Source of the DNA: Chara braunii
Taxonomy: Eukaryota; Streptophyta; Charophyceae; Charales; Characeae
DNA length: 45,339 nt
NCBI GenBank assembly: GCA_003427395.1
Contig: BFEA01000174.1
Span: 2,604,192 to 2,649,530, forward strand
Reading direction: 5' to 3'
A program made the translations under genes and the position numbers. Below, in pieces: positions 19,603-29,583 of this stretch. The notes under the pieces were generated by a model, which had not been told where the DNA came from, ran no database searches, and saw nothing but the letters and a program-made list of their open reading frames with translations. How positions within the stretch are numbered: position 1 is the first letter of the stretch; each line of letters opens with the position of its first letter.

Positions 19603-20071
19603 CCTTTTAAGCCTAAATCTACTGGACCACTCTGACTATGAAGGATGGTGACGAGTTCTGATGACAGTTGAGAGAGTAACATTGAGACATTGCTTGGGGA
19701 ATGCTTCTGGGAGATCGGCATCTGGGACACCGTGAGACTCTGTTTTCACGGCATGTCGGATTTGCGTCACTTATGACTTTCGAGATACTATTTCTGGATC
19801 TATGGTGTTGACGTCAACTCCTCCTTTCGTTTCTCCTCTCCCTCCATTCGTCCGTGTATGATCTCATACCTTGGCCTCTTCTTTTGTGTCCAAGGCCAGG
19901 GCTTTCACACCACTGATGTATGTTGAGAGTGTTTCGTTGCAGTCTGAGTCAGGTCGGAGTCAGTCCCCATGGGTATCAGCTCTTCCGATGTATTTGTATT
20001 AACTTTGTATTATCTGGTCGGTTCTGGGATTCTGCGCCATACTTATGACCGTGTTTCACGAGTATGCAACA
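19002..20071 (+). repeat. 3' LTR of element B
   Basis: 1070 bp, TGTGGCATAC to TATGCAACA. It differs from the 5' LTR by many substitutions, a missing block of about 60 bp near 19215, an extra GCGTTAGCAGGATTAGCGCA-type segment near 19340-19370 and replacement sequence near 19660-19710. Confidence 0.92.
19553..19600. repeat. (CT)n microsatellite in the 3' LTR of B
   Basis: About 24 CT units, at the same position as the shorter run in the 5' LTR. Confidence 0.95.
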
Positions 20072-20076
20072 CGGGG
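20072..20076. repeat. Target-site duplication, right copy (CGGGG)
   Basis: Identical to 11109-11113. Together they define the insertion of element B. Confidence 0.85.
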
Positions 20077-20280
20077 GGGAAAGAACAAATGTGGGAGGAG
20101 GGGGAACGTGGGGAGCAGACTACAGGGAACAGTCCCCCACCCCAACAGCCACCTCCCCCCGCACCTGATTCAGAAGATCATCGGTACATTGACCCTCTCC
20201 ATATGGCCTTTGGCACGGAGCCGATGGACATCTACTCTTTCCACAACACAGCCCAATCAGCCTCGTCAGGGCTGAGTTAA
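20077..20280 (+). pseudogene. LINE ORF1-like frame, right part
   Basis: The frame directly after the right LTR reads KEQMWEEGERGEQTTGNS, then PPPQQPPPPAPDSEDHRYID and MDIYSFHNTAQSASSGLS before a stop at 20278. It is Pro- and Glu-rich, with no recognised domain. Its position, just before the better defined ORF1 frame, suggests it is LINE ORF1 or its leader. Part of this open frame (from 19969) runs out of LTR sequence, so its apparent Met is not meaningful. Confidence 0.4.
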
Positions 20281-20325
20281 CAGAGGTGTGCGGGGGAGGG
20301 GGAGGACAGTGCCCCACCATAGAAT

Positions 20326-20615
20326 ATGCCCGTGAACCAGAAGCACATCGCAATTGCTGAGCGGTTAATGACCAATTTGAAAGCAAAAAAAGGCCCACTG
20401 ACGGATTGCTTTTGGGATGCGTCTTACATTGAGATATTCACAATGTTGGACAGGAGCGACTCACTCAAAACAGCCTTGATAGTAGGACTGCCTGCCGGCA
20501 GGAGATATGCCGAGGTGTGGCACATGCTAGCTATAATTGTGTTCTCGCATACCTACCCAGCTAAGCCATTACATTCTCCAGCAAGGGTGGTGGGACTCCC
20601 CCCCCAAGGAATCGA

Positions 20616-20661
<46 letters not shown>

Positions 20662-20742
20662 TCCTCCGGGTCCCACCGGATCCGGCCTTGTGCGGCCGGA
20701 GCTGGTGAGGAGGAGAAGGCTCAGGCTCCTCCCGTTATGTGA
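20326..20742 (+). pseudogene. LINE ORF1-like protein with poly-Pro tract
   Basis: The 138-residue frame starts MPVNQKHIAIAERLMTNLKA. It has DCFWDASYIEIFTMLD and GRRYAEVWHMLAIIVFS, then runs through the C42 tract as about 14 prolines and ends AGEEEKAQAPPVM. I do not recognise a defined domain. The position upstream of the endonuclease makes it a candidate ORF1 product, which in L1 elements binds RNA. The C tract can be read in any frame as proline, so the downstream frame depends on its exact length. Confidence 0.5.
20618..20659. repeat. Homopolymer C42
   Basis: Forty-two consecutive C residues, flanked by GATG on the left and TCTCC on the right. The complementary G run could form quadruplexes. 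Length is likely uncertain in the assembly. Confidence 0.97.
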
Positions 20743-20923
20743 GGCCATGCTGCTACTGCCTATCCGGAGGAAGGAAGGCAAATCTGAAGTGGGTTTATAT
20801 CTTGTAGAAAGCAGCAGACAAGGGGGCAATGCTCCAGGGATGGACTTTCTGGGCTTGGTCGAGAAACCAGACCTCTTCGTCGGCGGCATGGATTCTTATT
20901 ACAACTTGTCAGCCACATCTTAG
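20660..20923 (+). pseudogene. LINE ORF1-like region after the C tract, alternative frame
   Basis: A frame shifted from the one that enters the C tract reads GPTGSGLVRPELVRRRRLRL, then MLLLPIRRKEGKSEVGLYLV and GMDFLGLVEKPDLFVGGM before a stop at 20921. It is longer and less biased than the alternative ending PPVM. This may be the true continuation of ORF1 if the tract length changed by a base or two. Further plus-strand coding-like text (VILSVTKPTKIVRRDILLEL) follows to about 21180. Confidence 0.4.
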
Positions 20924-21289
20924 AAACATGTGAGTCAGGCGCGCAGGTCATCCTGTCAGTTACAAAGCCCACCAAGATTGTGCGAAGGGACATCCTCCTC
21001 GAATTGGACCCCTCCAAGGAGGCAAGCCTGCGAGTGGCACACACACACCCAGCCCAGCTGCTCCATCTGCAGGTCGTTAAAATTTGACCTAGTGAGGTGT
21101 GGACTGAGCATGACACGCAAAGGTGTTTGCGCTCAGTCCTCAGACAGCTTGCTAGCGGCCGCAAGGGAGTGGGACTTGGATCAATGACAGTGGGAGCGCC
21201 TATAGACCCCACCGTAAAGATAACCACCAAGCTGAAAGATGGGGGGAATGGATCTGGTACAGGCAGTCCACAGCAAAGATAGAATCTAG

Positions 21290-21894
21290 AACCCATTTCA
21301 GAGAGCAACATACCTAGACCTGCGATCCTGGAATGTCAACTGTTCGGCCACCGCGGCACTGGACAAACGATAGCTGATCTGGGACCTTATCAAAGGGGTG
21401 GGAGGGAGGAACTGGCCGGACGTCGTGTGCATCCAAGAGACTCATCTCATGGATACTTTGGAACATAATTGAATCCACAGAACAATCTGGCCCCAGTGGG
21501 CATTTACTGTGCCTGCCCCAAAACCGGGCAGCGAAGGAGTGACCATCTAGATCCCTCCGCAGTCTCAGCCAGACATGATTCAGTGGGCGGTGGACTAGGA
21601 AGTAGGCAGGTGGGCATCAGTGTTGGTGATGCTTTAAATGGAGGTTATTTAGGTTTCTGTGTCTATGCCCCTAGTTCGGTGAGGGAAATAAAGGGATTCT
21701 TCAATAAGACCAAAACACAGATCCCGACCGGGATACCGTTCCTTAAAGCCGTCGACTTCAACACGGCCCCGGGCCGCTGGATGGACCGGTTGCAAACCCC
21801 CTCCCTGACCCCAGAGTATATCGAGGAAGAGAAGAGCATGATTCGGGATTTTTGCCTCTCGTTATGGGTTTATGACACCTTTCGAAAACAATAA
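21290..21894 (+). pseudogene. LINE apurinic-like endonuclease, decayed
   Basis: Near 21315 one frame reads LDLRSWNVNCSA, and near 21420 WPDVVCIQETHL. These are the WN.N and QETH motifs of the LINE endonuclease, the latter carrying a metal-binding Glu. In another frame (21469-21894) GYLGFCVYAPSSVREIKGFF, IPFLKAVDFNTAP and WMDRL resemble the later 'VYAP' and 'GDFN' motifs, with Val for Gly. Several stops and frame changes occur. The enzyme would nick target DNA to prime reverse transcription. Confidence 0.65.
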
Positions 21895-22099
21895 GACCAA
21901 ACGAATAACCAGATAGCATTGCCCAATGAACATCCAACTGCGCAAAAGAAAACCTCTTCACCTCGAGATGCGTGCAACGTAAAATGAGTATGAGGGGAGG
22001 AGATTGCACACTTTTTGCAGCCAGTCACGAAGGAATTAATTGATCATCCAAGGACACAATTAGGGAAAACCCTCACCAAAGAATAGATATAGATGGCAT

Positions 22100-22880
22100 T
22101 ACTGCAAATTGATGAGTAAAAGGCGCACGGCCTGGACGGCTTCCCTAAAGAATTATGGGAGACCTTCAGGAGCCACATGGCCCCAGATCTGATGAGGTTT
22201 TACAAGAACATTTGGGAAACCGACAGATGGGGGAGGTTGTAGGATAAAGGATCACTCTCCTACATAAGAAAGGGGACAAAATGGATATCAGGAACTACCC
22301 CTAATTACTTTGTTGACGGTAGTGTACAAACGGTTAGTGAAAGCACTCGCCAACTGCCTGATCCCTGTCCTGGAGAACATCATCCATCAAATACAGATGG
22401 GATTCGTCAAAGAGTGCAAAATCCATGACAACGTTCTATTAGTAAACGAGCTACTGAGGCTCATGAGACAAAACAAACATAACGATGCCTTAGTCTTCAT
22501 CGATATCGAGAAAGCCTATGATCATGTGGATTGGCTCTTTCTCATAGGTGTTTGGAAAATATGATTTTTGGTCCGCACTTCCAGTGATGGACTGCGATAT
22601 TGCACTAAAATGCCAACACGAGAGTTCAAATAGACGGCTTGTTGACCTCAGAGTTCCCAATGCAGCCCTCACTCCGGAAGGGGGACCCCCTGACTCTTTT
22701 TGTTTTCTTAATTGTCATGGAGACACTTGCAACAAACCTTTGTACTAACAAGGATATTAGTATAGAAATTGACCATCGCAATGGACGCAATTCCAGTCGT
22801 TCGCTTTTCGCGGACGACCTTACTTTTATGGTTAAAGTCTCCCCCGAAAACATGGAAACAATCAGGAAATTGATGGACTG
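22100..22880 (+). pseudogene. LINE reverse transcriptase fingers and palm, decayed
   Basis: The RT starts with KAHGLDGFPKELW near 22118 (the 'GPDG' motif). The frame 22310-22564 has LTVVYKRLVKALANCLIPVL, QMGFVKECKIHDNVLL and DALVFIDIEKAYDHVDW (the first catalytic Asp region). The frame 22639-22881 has LRKGDPLTLFVFLIVMETLA and SRSLFADDLTFMV with the catalytic FADD. This is the L1-clade arrangement. Stops and shifts at about 22255 and 22565 break it, and nothing beyond the palm is present. Confidence 0.8.
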
Positions 22881-23020
22881 AATCAACCCCGTTTCAAACA
22901 CAATCGTCAATAAGGAGAACAAAATATGGCGATGGTGGATACATCGTCAAGGGGTGCGCCCTCCGGAACTGCTGACTGACTTTCGGAAACGGCGCCCATT
23001 AGGGTGCTCGACATTATGCC

Positions 23021-23380
23021 GACTGCATTTGGCAGGCTGGCATTAGAGCGGCCTGGTCATACGCCTTATGCTAATTGTCTAGGCAGGGGCAGCCTGCATT
23101 CGGCTCCATTACCTTTGTGACCATTAGAGCGGCCATCAGACCAGGCTCGGGAGACTGCATTTGCCAAGATGACATTAGAGTGGACGGGTCACATAGGATT
23201 TTGCAGAACTTAGTGCGGTCTGGTCATACGCCTTATGCCAATTGTCTAGGCAGAAGTTAGTCAAACCATAAGTTGGTGTGACATGGTTATATGCCTTACA
23301 TTTACTTATTCCACCAGGCTAGGGAACCATAAGTTGGTGTGGCCTAGTCATATAACTTAGACAGGCCAGTGACACTCATA
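23021..23380. repeat. Degenerate tandem repeats after the LINE
   Basis: GACTGCATTTG recurs at 23021 and 23153. TGGTCATACGCCTTATG recurs at 23054 and 23221. AACCATAAGTTGGTGTG recurs near 23265 and 23331, with CATAAGTTGG again near 23371. CATTAGAGCGGCC also repeats. The units are diverged and of unequal spacing (about 130-170 bp, then shorter). Confidence 0.75.
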
Positions 23381-25982
23381 AGTTGGGTTGTTTGATCCTA
23401 TGCTTTATGTAAGGAAGGGTAAAAGGGTTATAACACGAGGCTGAAACGAACCATGTGATCTGGAAAGGGACTTGAGGGATACCAAGAGATGTTATTGTGC
23501 TCACTTGTGTGTGTTTTTTTTTTTGAATCTTTTGGGATATCTTTTCGATAGCTTAATCGCTTTAGATGCTCGAGTGTTAGAGGTATAGGCAAGGATGATG
23601 TGAGTGAAGCTTGGGATAAGATAAGACTGACCTGACTAAAAGTTAGGACTAGTGCTAGCTCACGATATAATCTTCAAAAGAAGGATCGTGTAGACTTTCT
23701 CCACGACTTTCCAGTTTTAACTGATAAATGAATGTCAACAATTAGTCTCAAGTATAGTTGTACTCTACTTTCACATTTTCAGTTTTGTATAAATCTCTAT
23801 ATTCGCCTTTTTTAACGGGAATTGCTGCCGAAATTTTTACAAATTTGAAAGAGTTAGTCATTTTTTTCCTCATAAAAATCTTGGAAAGACACTTTTCTTA
23901 TGGGAAGTGTTGTCGAAATTTTTTGAAATTTGTACGCTACTCGTATGCTAAGGGGTCCATACGAGGTTTTTTTTTTTTTTTTAATCCGGTATTTTTTTTT
24001 CCCCCCCCTCAAATTCTAATAAGAATCTTCAGATGATGCTCAACCAAATGTTGCTTGTATTGTGCTGATGCATAACATAGTTTTTTTTTTCAGAATTTTT
24101 TTTTTCAGAATTTTTTTTTTTTTTTTAAATCCGTATGGGGGCGTACAAAACGCACAAGATGACGTTTCAGTTCCCGTACAAGTACCGTATATGTATTACC
24201 TGTACGTTTCGCACGGAGAGGCCCCATACGTATACATTAGGTAACAAAGTTATTTTCTGCTAGAGAAAATTTGGCAATCCACCCTATTTATGAAAGATGC
24301 TTCCAAAATTTTCAGTAACTTTTGGTGTCGATTAGAGGAAGGTGAGAGAGAAGTTAGTAGAGGAGTTAGGCTACGAAATGGACTATGTCGTCTGTTTGTT
24401 TTAAATGTAGTATTAATCATTTTTTGTCTGTACTGGCCTGTACTGCGATGCAGGTCTACGCATTCGATTGAAGGCTTGATTCATTCGGCATAATCCTACA
24501 AAGGATCACTATTATGTTATCCTTTGATGAGAGGTCGGTCTACGACGCAACTTGTTTGTTTCTGGATCCCAACCTAAGGCCTTAGCCCTTCTGTTTTTTT
24601 TATATTTCGTGGGATTTTCACGCAGACTTCTTTCTTAATGGTCACTTTTAAAGACCAAGTAGCTTGTTGTGGGATGGTGTAACATGGTTGGCGCTTCTGT
24701 GTATAAGGTAGAGTATGAGTCGCACGGAATGGTAAGGTTGACTCCCTTAGTGTGTGCGATATTGTTGTTTAAAACTTGTGTGATCACATGTATGCGTGGA
24801 AGATCCTAGATTGAGTTTTGGTGATTGTCTGTATACTGCGTGAATGTCGATGAACAAACCATAATATTTTTATGAGAATGATCATCTAATAGAACACAAA
24901 CTTCTTGCCTGAATGATTGAACCACTTTATTTCGCATAGTCATTATGGTCAAGTGAACGTGCACACGCATAATTCTTGCAATGCCCGTTGTATGACTTTT
25001 TTTAGTCATGCCACGTCTGCCGACTAGAAAGTCAACAGGCTCTCATGCAGGATTTTGCTGATTTTTGCAATAGATAAATTGAATTAATTAATGCAAGTCC
25101 CTTCATGTTGTGTGCGTCTGACTTCGAGCGAAACCCTTCAATTACGGTCTACGTCGGTCCCATGTCATAGGAATGTTTGATATGATTCGGAACTGCAATG
25201 ATTATGCAAATAATAAAATTAGAATTAAATATATCATGCACGTATTAAATCTACTGATTCAAGAATTTAAGAATTGTGACAAAATAAACAGAGACCATAA
25301 CATCAAGCAATGCCAATGAAGAAGAATCAAGACCGACCAACTCAAGGCAAAACAAGATGAATGAGGAAAGATGATAATTCATAATAATCTCAGGGAATGA
25401 AAAGACATGGTCAGCGCTCATCAAGAGTCCTAAGTCTCTCCCCCATGTCTTATCCTCAATCTCTCATTTGACTGTGCATCTTTTGTGATTTGAGCCACGT
25501 CTATGTACCTCCTAGGATTGCGGCCTAGTGATATAGAGTTTACCTAAAGCTCATAAATTTTGAATACGTTCATCCAAGATCAAAGGTTCGGAAGCCAAGC
25601 ATAACACAAAACTTCTCCCAAAGAGTAGGAATATATGGTCTGGACAAGATCTCTCGCTCGAGATATCTGAACTTTGATGGTTCAGTCACAACCTCATAGT
25701 CAATCTCCGCTGGTGAGACATATCTTTTGGCCAGGTCAACCAGATCACCCTAGCGAGAACTATCAATGAGGTAGACAGGAATCGGGGGCTTAGGGTAGTT
25801 AGAGTATAACTTTGGACTAAAGCTATAAATCAACTTTGTTTCCCTTTGAAGCACTCGTCCTCTCTCCTCGACATACCATGCTGCTGTGATCCAAACTGAG
25901 TCAAAATGTTCACGAGCCTCCTTCCCCTTTCTCACATAGATCCTTAGATTTTGGATAGTTCTCTCTGCAAACTCAGTGAGGA
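23381..25982. other. No gene recognised; AT-rich with T tracts
   Basis: The open frames here are short and lack family motifs. T tracts lie at 23969-24005 and 24081-24126, the latter built from a repeated TTTTTTTTTTCAGAA unit. A minus-strand frame at 25750-25998 (82 codons, with VWITAAWYVEERGRVLQR) is unrecognised and shows no supporting context. Confidence 0.5.
24132..24230. repeat. Short imperfect inverted repeat
   Basis: CGTATGGGG (24132-24140) and its exact complement CCCCATACG (24222-24230) bracket about 80 bp in which GTACAAAACGCAC and GTACGTTTCGCAC are partly complementary. It follows a T tract. It could be a small hairpin element, but the evidence is thin. Confidence 0.4.
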
Positions 25983-26085
25983 CCACGAAGATTGACAATT
26001 TTTTTTGTTTGAAACCAACTGCACTGACATACTAGTATTAGAAAGCCTCCTTGGAGACAATCCTGTTGAAGTTGGTCAAGACTGT
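25983..26085 (+). repeat. Diverged copy 1 of a 100-bp segment
   Basis: This aligns, at roughly 70 percent by eye, with 29709-29811. Both start ACGAAGATT and contain ACTGCACTGACATA. In translation both keep T-K-I ... L-K-x-T-A-L-T-Y and K-A-S-L-E, but this copy has internal stops. Confidence 0.65.
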
Positions 26086-27310
26086 CTGTTGAACTATAAA
26101 ATAAGTAATAGTATTCATGTGCTGATATCGTATTGTATCTGATCTGAATTATGATGAACTCCGATTGGTAATGATTAATAAACTTTTGGTGGTAACTCCC
26201 CTAAGTGAATGTCACTGATGAGATCACTGATTGATTGATACGGATTTCAAGACTAAACGAAAATAATTAAAATGCAACAAGCTCGGGTACAGATGATATT
26301 TTGAATGATTGGAAATTATCAAGTAACTGACAATTGATAATTGAGATTGAGGAAACTCCGGAAAGTTCTCAGATTATTGAACTCCGAAAATTTTTCAGAT
26401 TACTGAATGATGCTTGTTGAGAAATTCATTGGTAGACTATTTGAGATTAAAAAAATATGAGAGTTTTCACAATCTGCTAAGCTTCCTCTGACCTGCTCGA
26501 TGGTTTCTAGGGATAACCAGTAATATGTTGTTTACCATTGTGATCATCAAAGTAGGAAACATATTCAATGTATTTCTTTTCCCCGATTCTTTGGACTGCA
26601 CGCTCTTTCAGAATCAGTTTATAAAACTCCATGTCCTTATCGGCTTTCATTTTTCATCCATTATATTTATTTTTGCCGATGTTACATCTCATTATTGGGA
26701 TCTATTTTTCCCTCATGATTTTTTTTATACTCCAAGATTCAAGCTTTGACGAGATGCGGGTGAGAAGAAGGAACAACCGATAACCGAGTAGGTTTTGCTC
26801 ATGAGGCAGAGAGCAGCCTTCAGACTCAAGATTGTCAAATATTTCGTTAAGATTTATTATTGGAGATCCTGATTATGTCGATCTGTTACCTTGCAGCTCG
26901 CATCTGGTTGCAAAAAAAAAATCAATGGTTTTATCACCTCAATCTTTTACGATTGTTTCGACAGAGCTTGCGAAGTTCTACAAAATGTCTTTGTTATGCA
27001 CAATTTTTTTCTCCCGTCTTTCTAAAGTAACTCTTAATTAAGATTGACCAAGATGGGTGTATGAGGGTCACCTTGGTTAGGATCCTTGAGGAGATTGCTA
27101 TTGATGCTCGACCGCAAGTACTCATCACAAGTAGTCTACTCTTAAGGCTCAAAACAGGTAGCCAAAGCCAACAAGACTCAAAGTAAATAATCAACTACAA
27201 AGACTTAGAGCACACAACTAATCACATAATGACTCATTTACCAATCATCTTAATAAAACAATTGTCGCTAGTCAATTGCGCACTGTACGTTGCATTGGGT
27301 GTTGACGAGG
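26086..27310. other. No gene recognised
   Basis: AT-rich. The only structure I see is a 29-bp imperfect tandem duplication at 26352-26409 (GAAACTCCGGAAAGTTCTCA, then GAACTCCGAAAATTTTTCAG). Short open frames (26525-26749, 26832-27041) are Phe/Ser-rich and unconvincing. Confidence 0.5.
26352..26409. repeat. 29-bp imperfect tandem duplication
   Basis: Adjacent copies share the core ACTCCG...TTCTCAGATTA / ACTCCG...TTTTCAGATTA. Confidence 0.7.
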
Positions 27311-27613
27311 TTACCACCGCTCGTACACAACACAGGGTGTTATCGAGATCTACCTCTAGTCGCATTAAACACGGGGCGTTATCAAGAGTTATTGTTGTTT
27401 GCACACAATGAATGAAGCTACTGAGAGCTACCACTGCTCGTGTACAACAAAGGGACTGTTGATTGCAACTTCTACTCTTATGTAATACAAGGTATGATCA
27501 GTTACAACAATTATCCTTATACAACACGAGGTGACCGAAGCCATTGCTTGTCTATTGCACGAGATACTGCTTATGACAATCTCCGTCAAAGATTTGCATA
27601 GAGTATCTCTCAC
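27311..27613 (-). repeat. Tandem array of about eight 39-bp units (13-residue period)
   Basis: Units start at about 27311, 27350, 27389, 27428, 27466, 27505, 27542 and 27577. The best units begin CTACCACTGCTCGTGTACAA. On the minus strand the period equals 13 codons and the peptide pattern recurs as DNTLCCVRAVV, DNAPCLMRLEV and DHTLYYIRVEV. Two overlapping minus-strand frames (27428-27613 and 27234-27434) cover the array, with one frameshift between them. Whether it is a decayed repeat protein or a minisatellite of near-multiple-of-three period is undecided. Confidence 0.75.
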
Positions 27614-28842
27614 TTCATTTACTCAATTAAGTACCATAAAGGATATTGTTGTGCAAATTTACTGTTTCCTCTAAAGAAGTGTAGAATTTATCTTTTTCCA
27701 TTTAAAGACAAAGGAGCAACAAGAAATTAATTAGTCCATGATAGATTAATCAAATGAGACGACATTGAGAGTACCGTTGTCCAAAATCTTGTTCATCCGA
27801 GATAATTGCGCATGTCATCTGTTTTGTTGTCCTTTTTTCAGTGGTTCACTTGAGAAAGAGCAATCATCATCACTACAATGGCCTATAATTAGTCTTCATC
27901 CAAGAGGAGTTTCGTAAGTAGATAAGCAACTCTTCTCAAAGCTACCTTTCACTTTTCTATCAGTTCATCCTCTTTTTACTCCAAAGAGTTAGCTTTTCCC
28001 ATATTGAAATGACAATATTTGTCCTTCCCGACAACTAAACAACTTAGAGCTCAACCAACATATCTCGTCAGAAAAAAATATATTGCTTAGATCTTCGGAT
28101 CTAGTTAGCGAGGTTGGGTTCCTCTCGCTCCGTCATAGGAGAGGGAAAGAAAAACACTAAATTTTTTTCAATATTGCCAAACTCAGCTTAGAAGCAATTA
28201 ATAAACCAAGAAAGGAGTAAAGGACAAGAATAAAAAGAATAACAAGTTTACTTAGTGGAGGAAGTCTTATCTAATAACCTCAATTCACTACTAATCATTA
28301 TTAGTTGAGCCTTATAATCTGTCATGACGTTTATCCATTTCCACGAACAACCAAGTCTCTCAACCTCCTCTCAATTGAGCATTTGAGTTGTGATGCCCGC
28401 AAGAAGGATTAATATATACTTTCTGGTGAAGCCATCAAAAGATGAAAGTTTAATGAAGTCAATAACCTCATGAACCAACACTCTTTCTATAATGAGCGTA
28501 ACCACCTAAAGCCTCGGGCCTACTACTATGGGTTACGGTGTCGGACTCCCATAAAGCAGGTAGGGGGATCAAGGTCAGTAAGCGACAATGCGGGAGTAAT
28601 GGAGCACCTTGAGGAAAGTCGAGGGGTGGAGGGTTTGGCAAGGTTATCCCCCTTGGGTTTGCTGCTGGCCCCAGTCGCGGCCCTGATTGGCGGGACCGAG
28701 GAGATGCCAACGGTCCTTTCCTTTTTCCTTATTTGTTTAGATTGCTTTTATTTTTATCATTATTTTATTATTTTATTTTTATTTTTTTTATTTTTCTCTC
28801 AGGCGAGGCCCGTTCCCTGTTCCGAGACCGGAGGTGGAACTT
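27614..28842. other. No gene recognised
   Basis: AT-rich, with two adjacent small hairpins at about 28088-28132 (AGATC-TTCG-GATCT, then GCGAG...CTCGC). A somewhat GC-richer patch lies at 28500-28710, and a long T-rich run at 28725-28800. The plus-strand frame 28470-28871 crosses these unlike segments and looks accidental. Confidence 0.5.
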
Positions 28843-28925
28843 ATGGTTACATCAACAGGCAATATCGATAATGATACCAATTTAATGCAAGAGACGGTCC
28901 ACAAGGACCTGGCTACTCAATCATA
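28843..28925 (+). repeat. Fold-back module, copy 1
   Basis: Starts ATGGTTACATCAACAGGCAA and ends CTCAATCAT. Direct relative to copy 2. Confidence 0.9.
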
Positions 28926-29294
28926 ACAACACTCAAAGAACACATAAGATCCATCCGCGAACAGTAAAGAGAATGACAAGCCGGCTGAACCTGCAAGAAC
29001 CGAAGACCAGAATGAGAAAATTAGAGAGAGAAACCACGAAAGAGAGAAAGAGAGGGAAGTAAGAGGTAAGGAGGGAGAGAGAGAAAACCAGAGAGAAAAA
29101 AAAGACAGAGAAGAAAGAAGTAGAAAGAAGCGCTCCGCACTGGAAACATCCTTTACTCGGTTGTAAGCCCGCCATAATGCACAGAGACCAGATAACCGAA
29201 AGGAGGGAAGACAGACCCATACAAAACTAAACACTGAACCTCGGGACAAAACTGGTAATCGATCGATAGATGAGGCAAGCAATCGTGTCACTCT

Positions 29295-29312
29295 GTCGTA
29301 GCATAATTGCTA
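29295..29312. repeat. Small perfect hairpin
   Basis: CGTAGCA-TAAT-TGCTACG, seven-base arms, inside the spacer of the fold-back element. Confidence 0.8.
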
Positions 29313-29331
29313 CGATGGTTCACACGTTGAA

Positions 29332-29416
29332 ATGATGGTAACATCAACAGGCAACATCGATAATGATACCAATTTCATGCAAGAGACGGTCCACAAGGAC
29401 CTAGTTACTCAATCAT
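29332..29416 (+). repeat. Fold-back module, copy 2
   Basis: Starts ATGATGGTAACATCAACAGG and ends CTCAATCAT. Very similar to copy 1 and, inverted, to copy 3. Confidence 0.9.
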
Positions 29417-29583
29417 CTGTTTTTTTCTCTCTCCCTTCTTACCTCCTACTTCCCTCTCTTTCTCTCTTTTGTGCTTTCTCTCTCTGGTTTTCTCATTCTG
29501 GTCTTCGGTCCTTGCAGGTTCAGTCGGCTTGTCATTCTCTTTACTGTTCGCGGATGGATCTTACGTGTTCTTTGAGTGTTGTC

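Larger units (their letters stand above)
11114..20071 (+). mobile_element. Chromovirus-type Ty3/gypsy LTR retrotransposon B
   Basis: This is a full-length insertion of 8958 bp with two LTRs starting TGTGGCATAC and ending TATGCAACA, a 5-bp target duplication, a primer site 3 bases inside the left LTR and a G-rich polypurine tract before the right LTR. The order is gag, protease, RT, RNase H, integrase, chromodomain. It sits inside a LINE, so it is younger than that LINE. The LTRs differ by several indels of tens of bases, so the insertion is not recent. Pol is broken at about six places. Confidence 0.93.
20077..22980 (+). mobile_element. L1-type LINE, 5' half (ORF1, EN, partial RT)
   Basis: The plus strand carries, in order, an ORF1-like region with a poly-proline tract, an apurinic-type endonuclease with WNVN and QETHL motifs, and an RT from the GLDGFP-like motif to FADD. 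The thumb, zf-RVT domain and 3' tail are missing, as sequence changes to degenerate tandem repeats at about 22980. Element B interrupts it at 11113/20077, so the part at 10966-11113 probably belongs to it. Confidence 0.75.

Noticed and set aside
27311-27613. Regularly spaced repeats considered as a CRISPR array
   Set aside because: The units are contiguous and diverged, without constant repeats alternating with unique spacers, and the DNA is eukaryotic.
28512-28590. GTTACGGTGTCGGACTCC ... GGATCAAGGTC resembling tRNA-like A and B boxes of a SINE
   Set aside because: The spacing and B-box fit are poor, no cloverleaf can be drawn, and no A-rich tail or target duplication is seen.
28470-28871. 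133-codon plus-strand frame
   Set aside because: It spans segments of very different composition, including a T-rich run giving poly-Phe/Leu, and ends inside the fold-back module.
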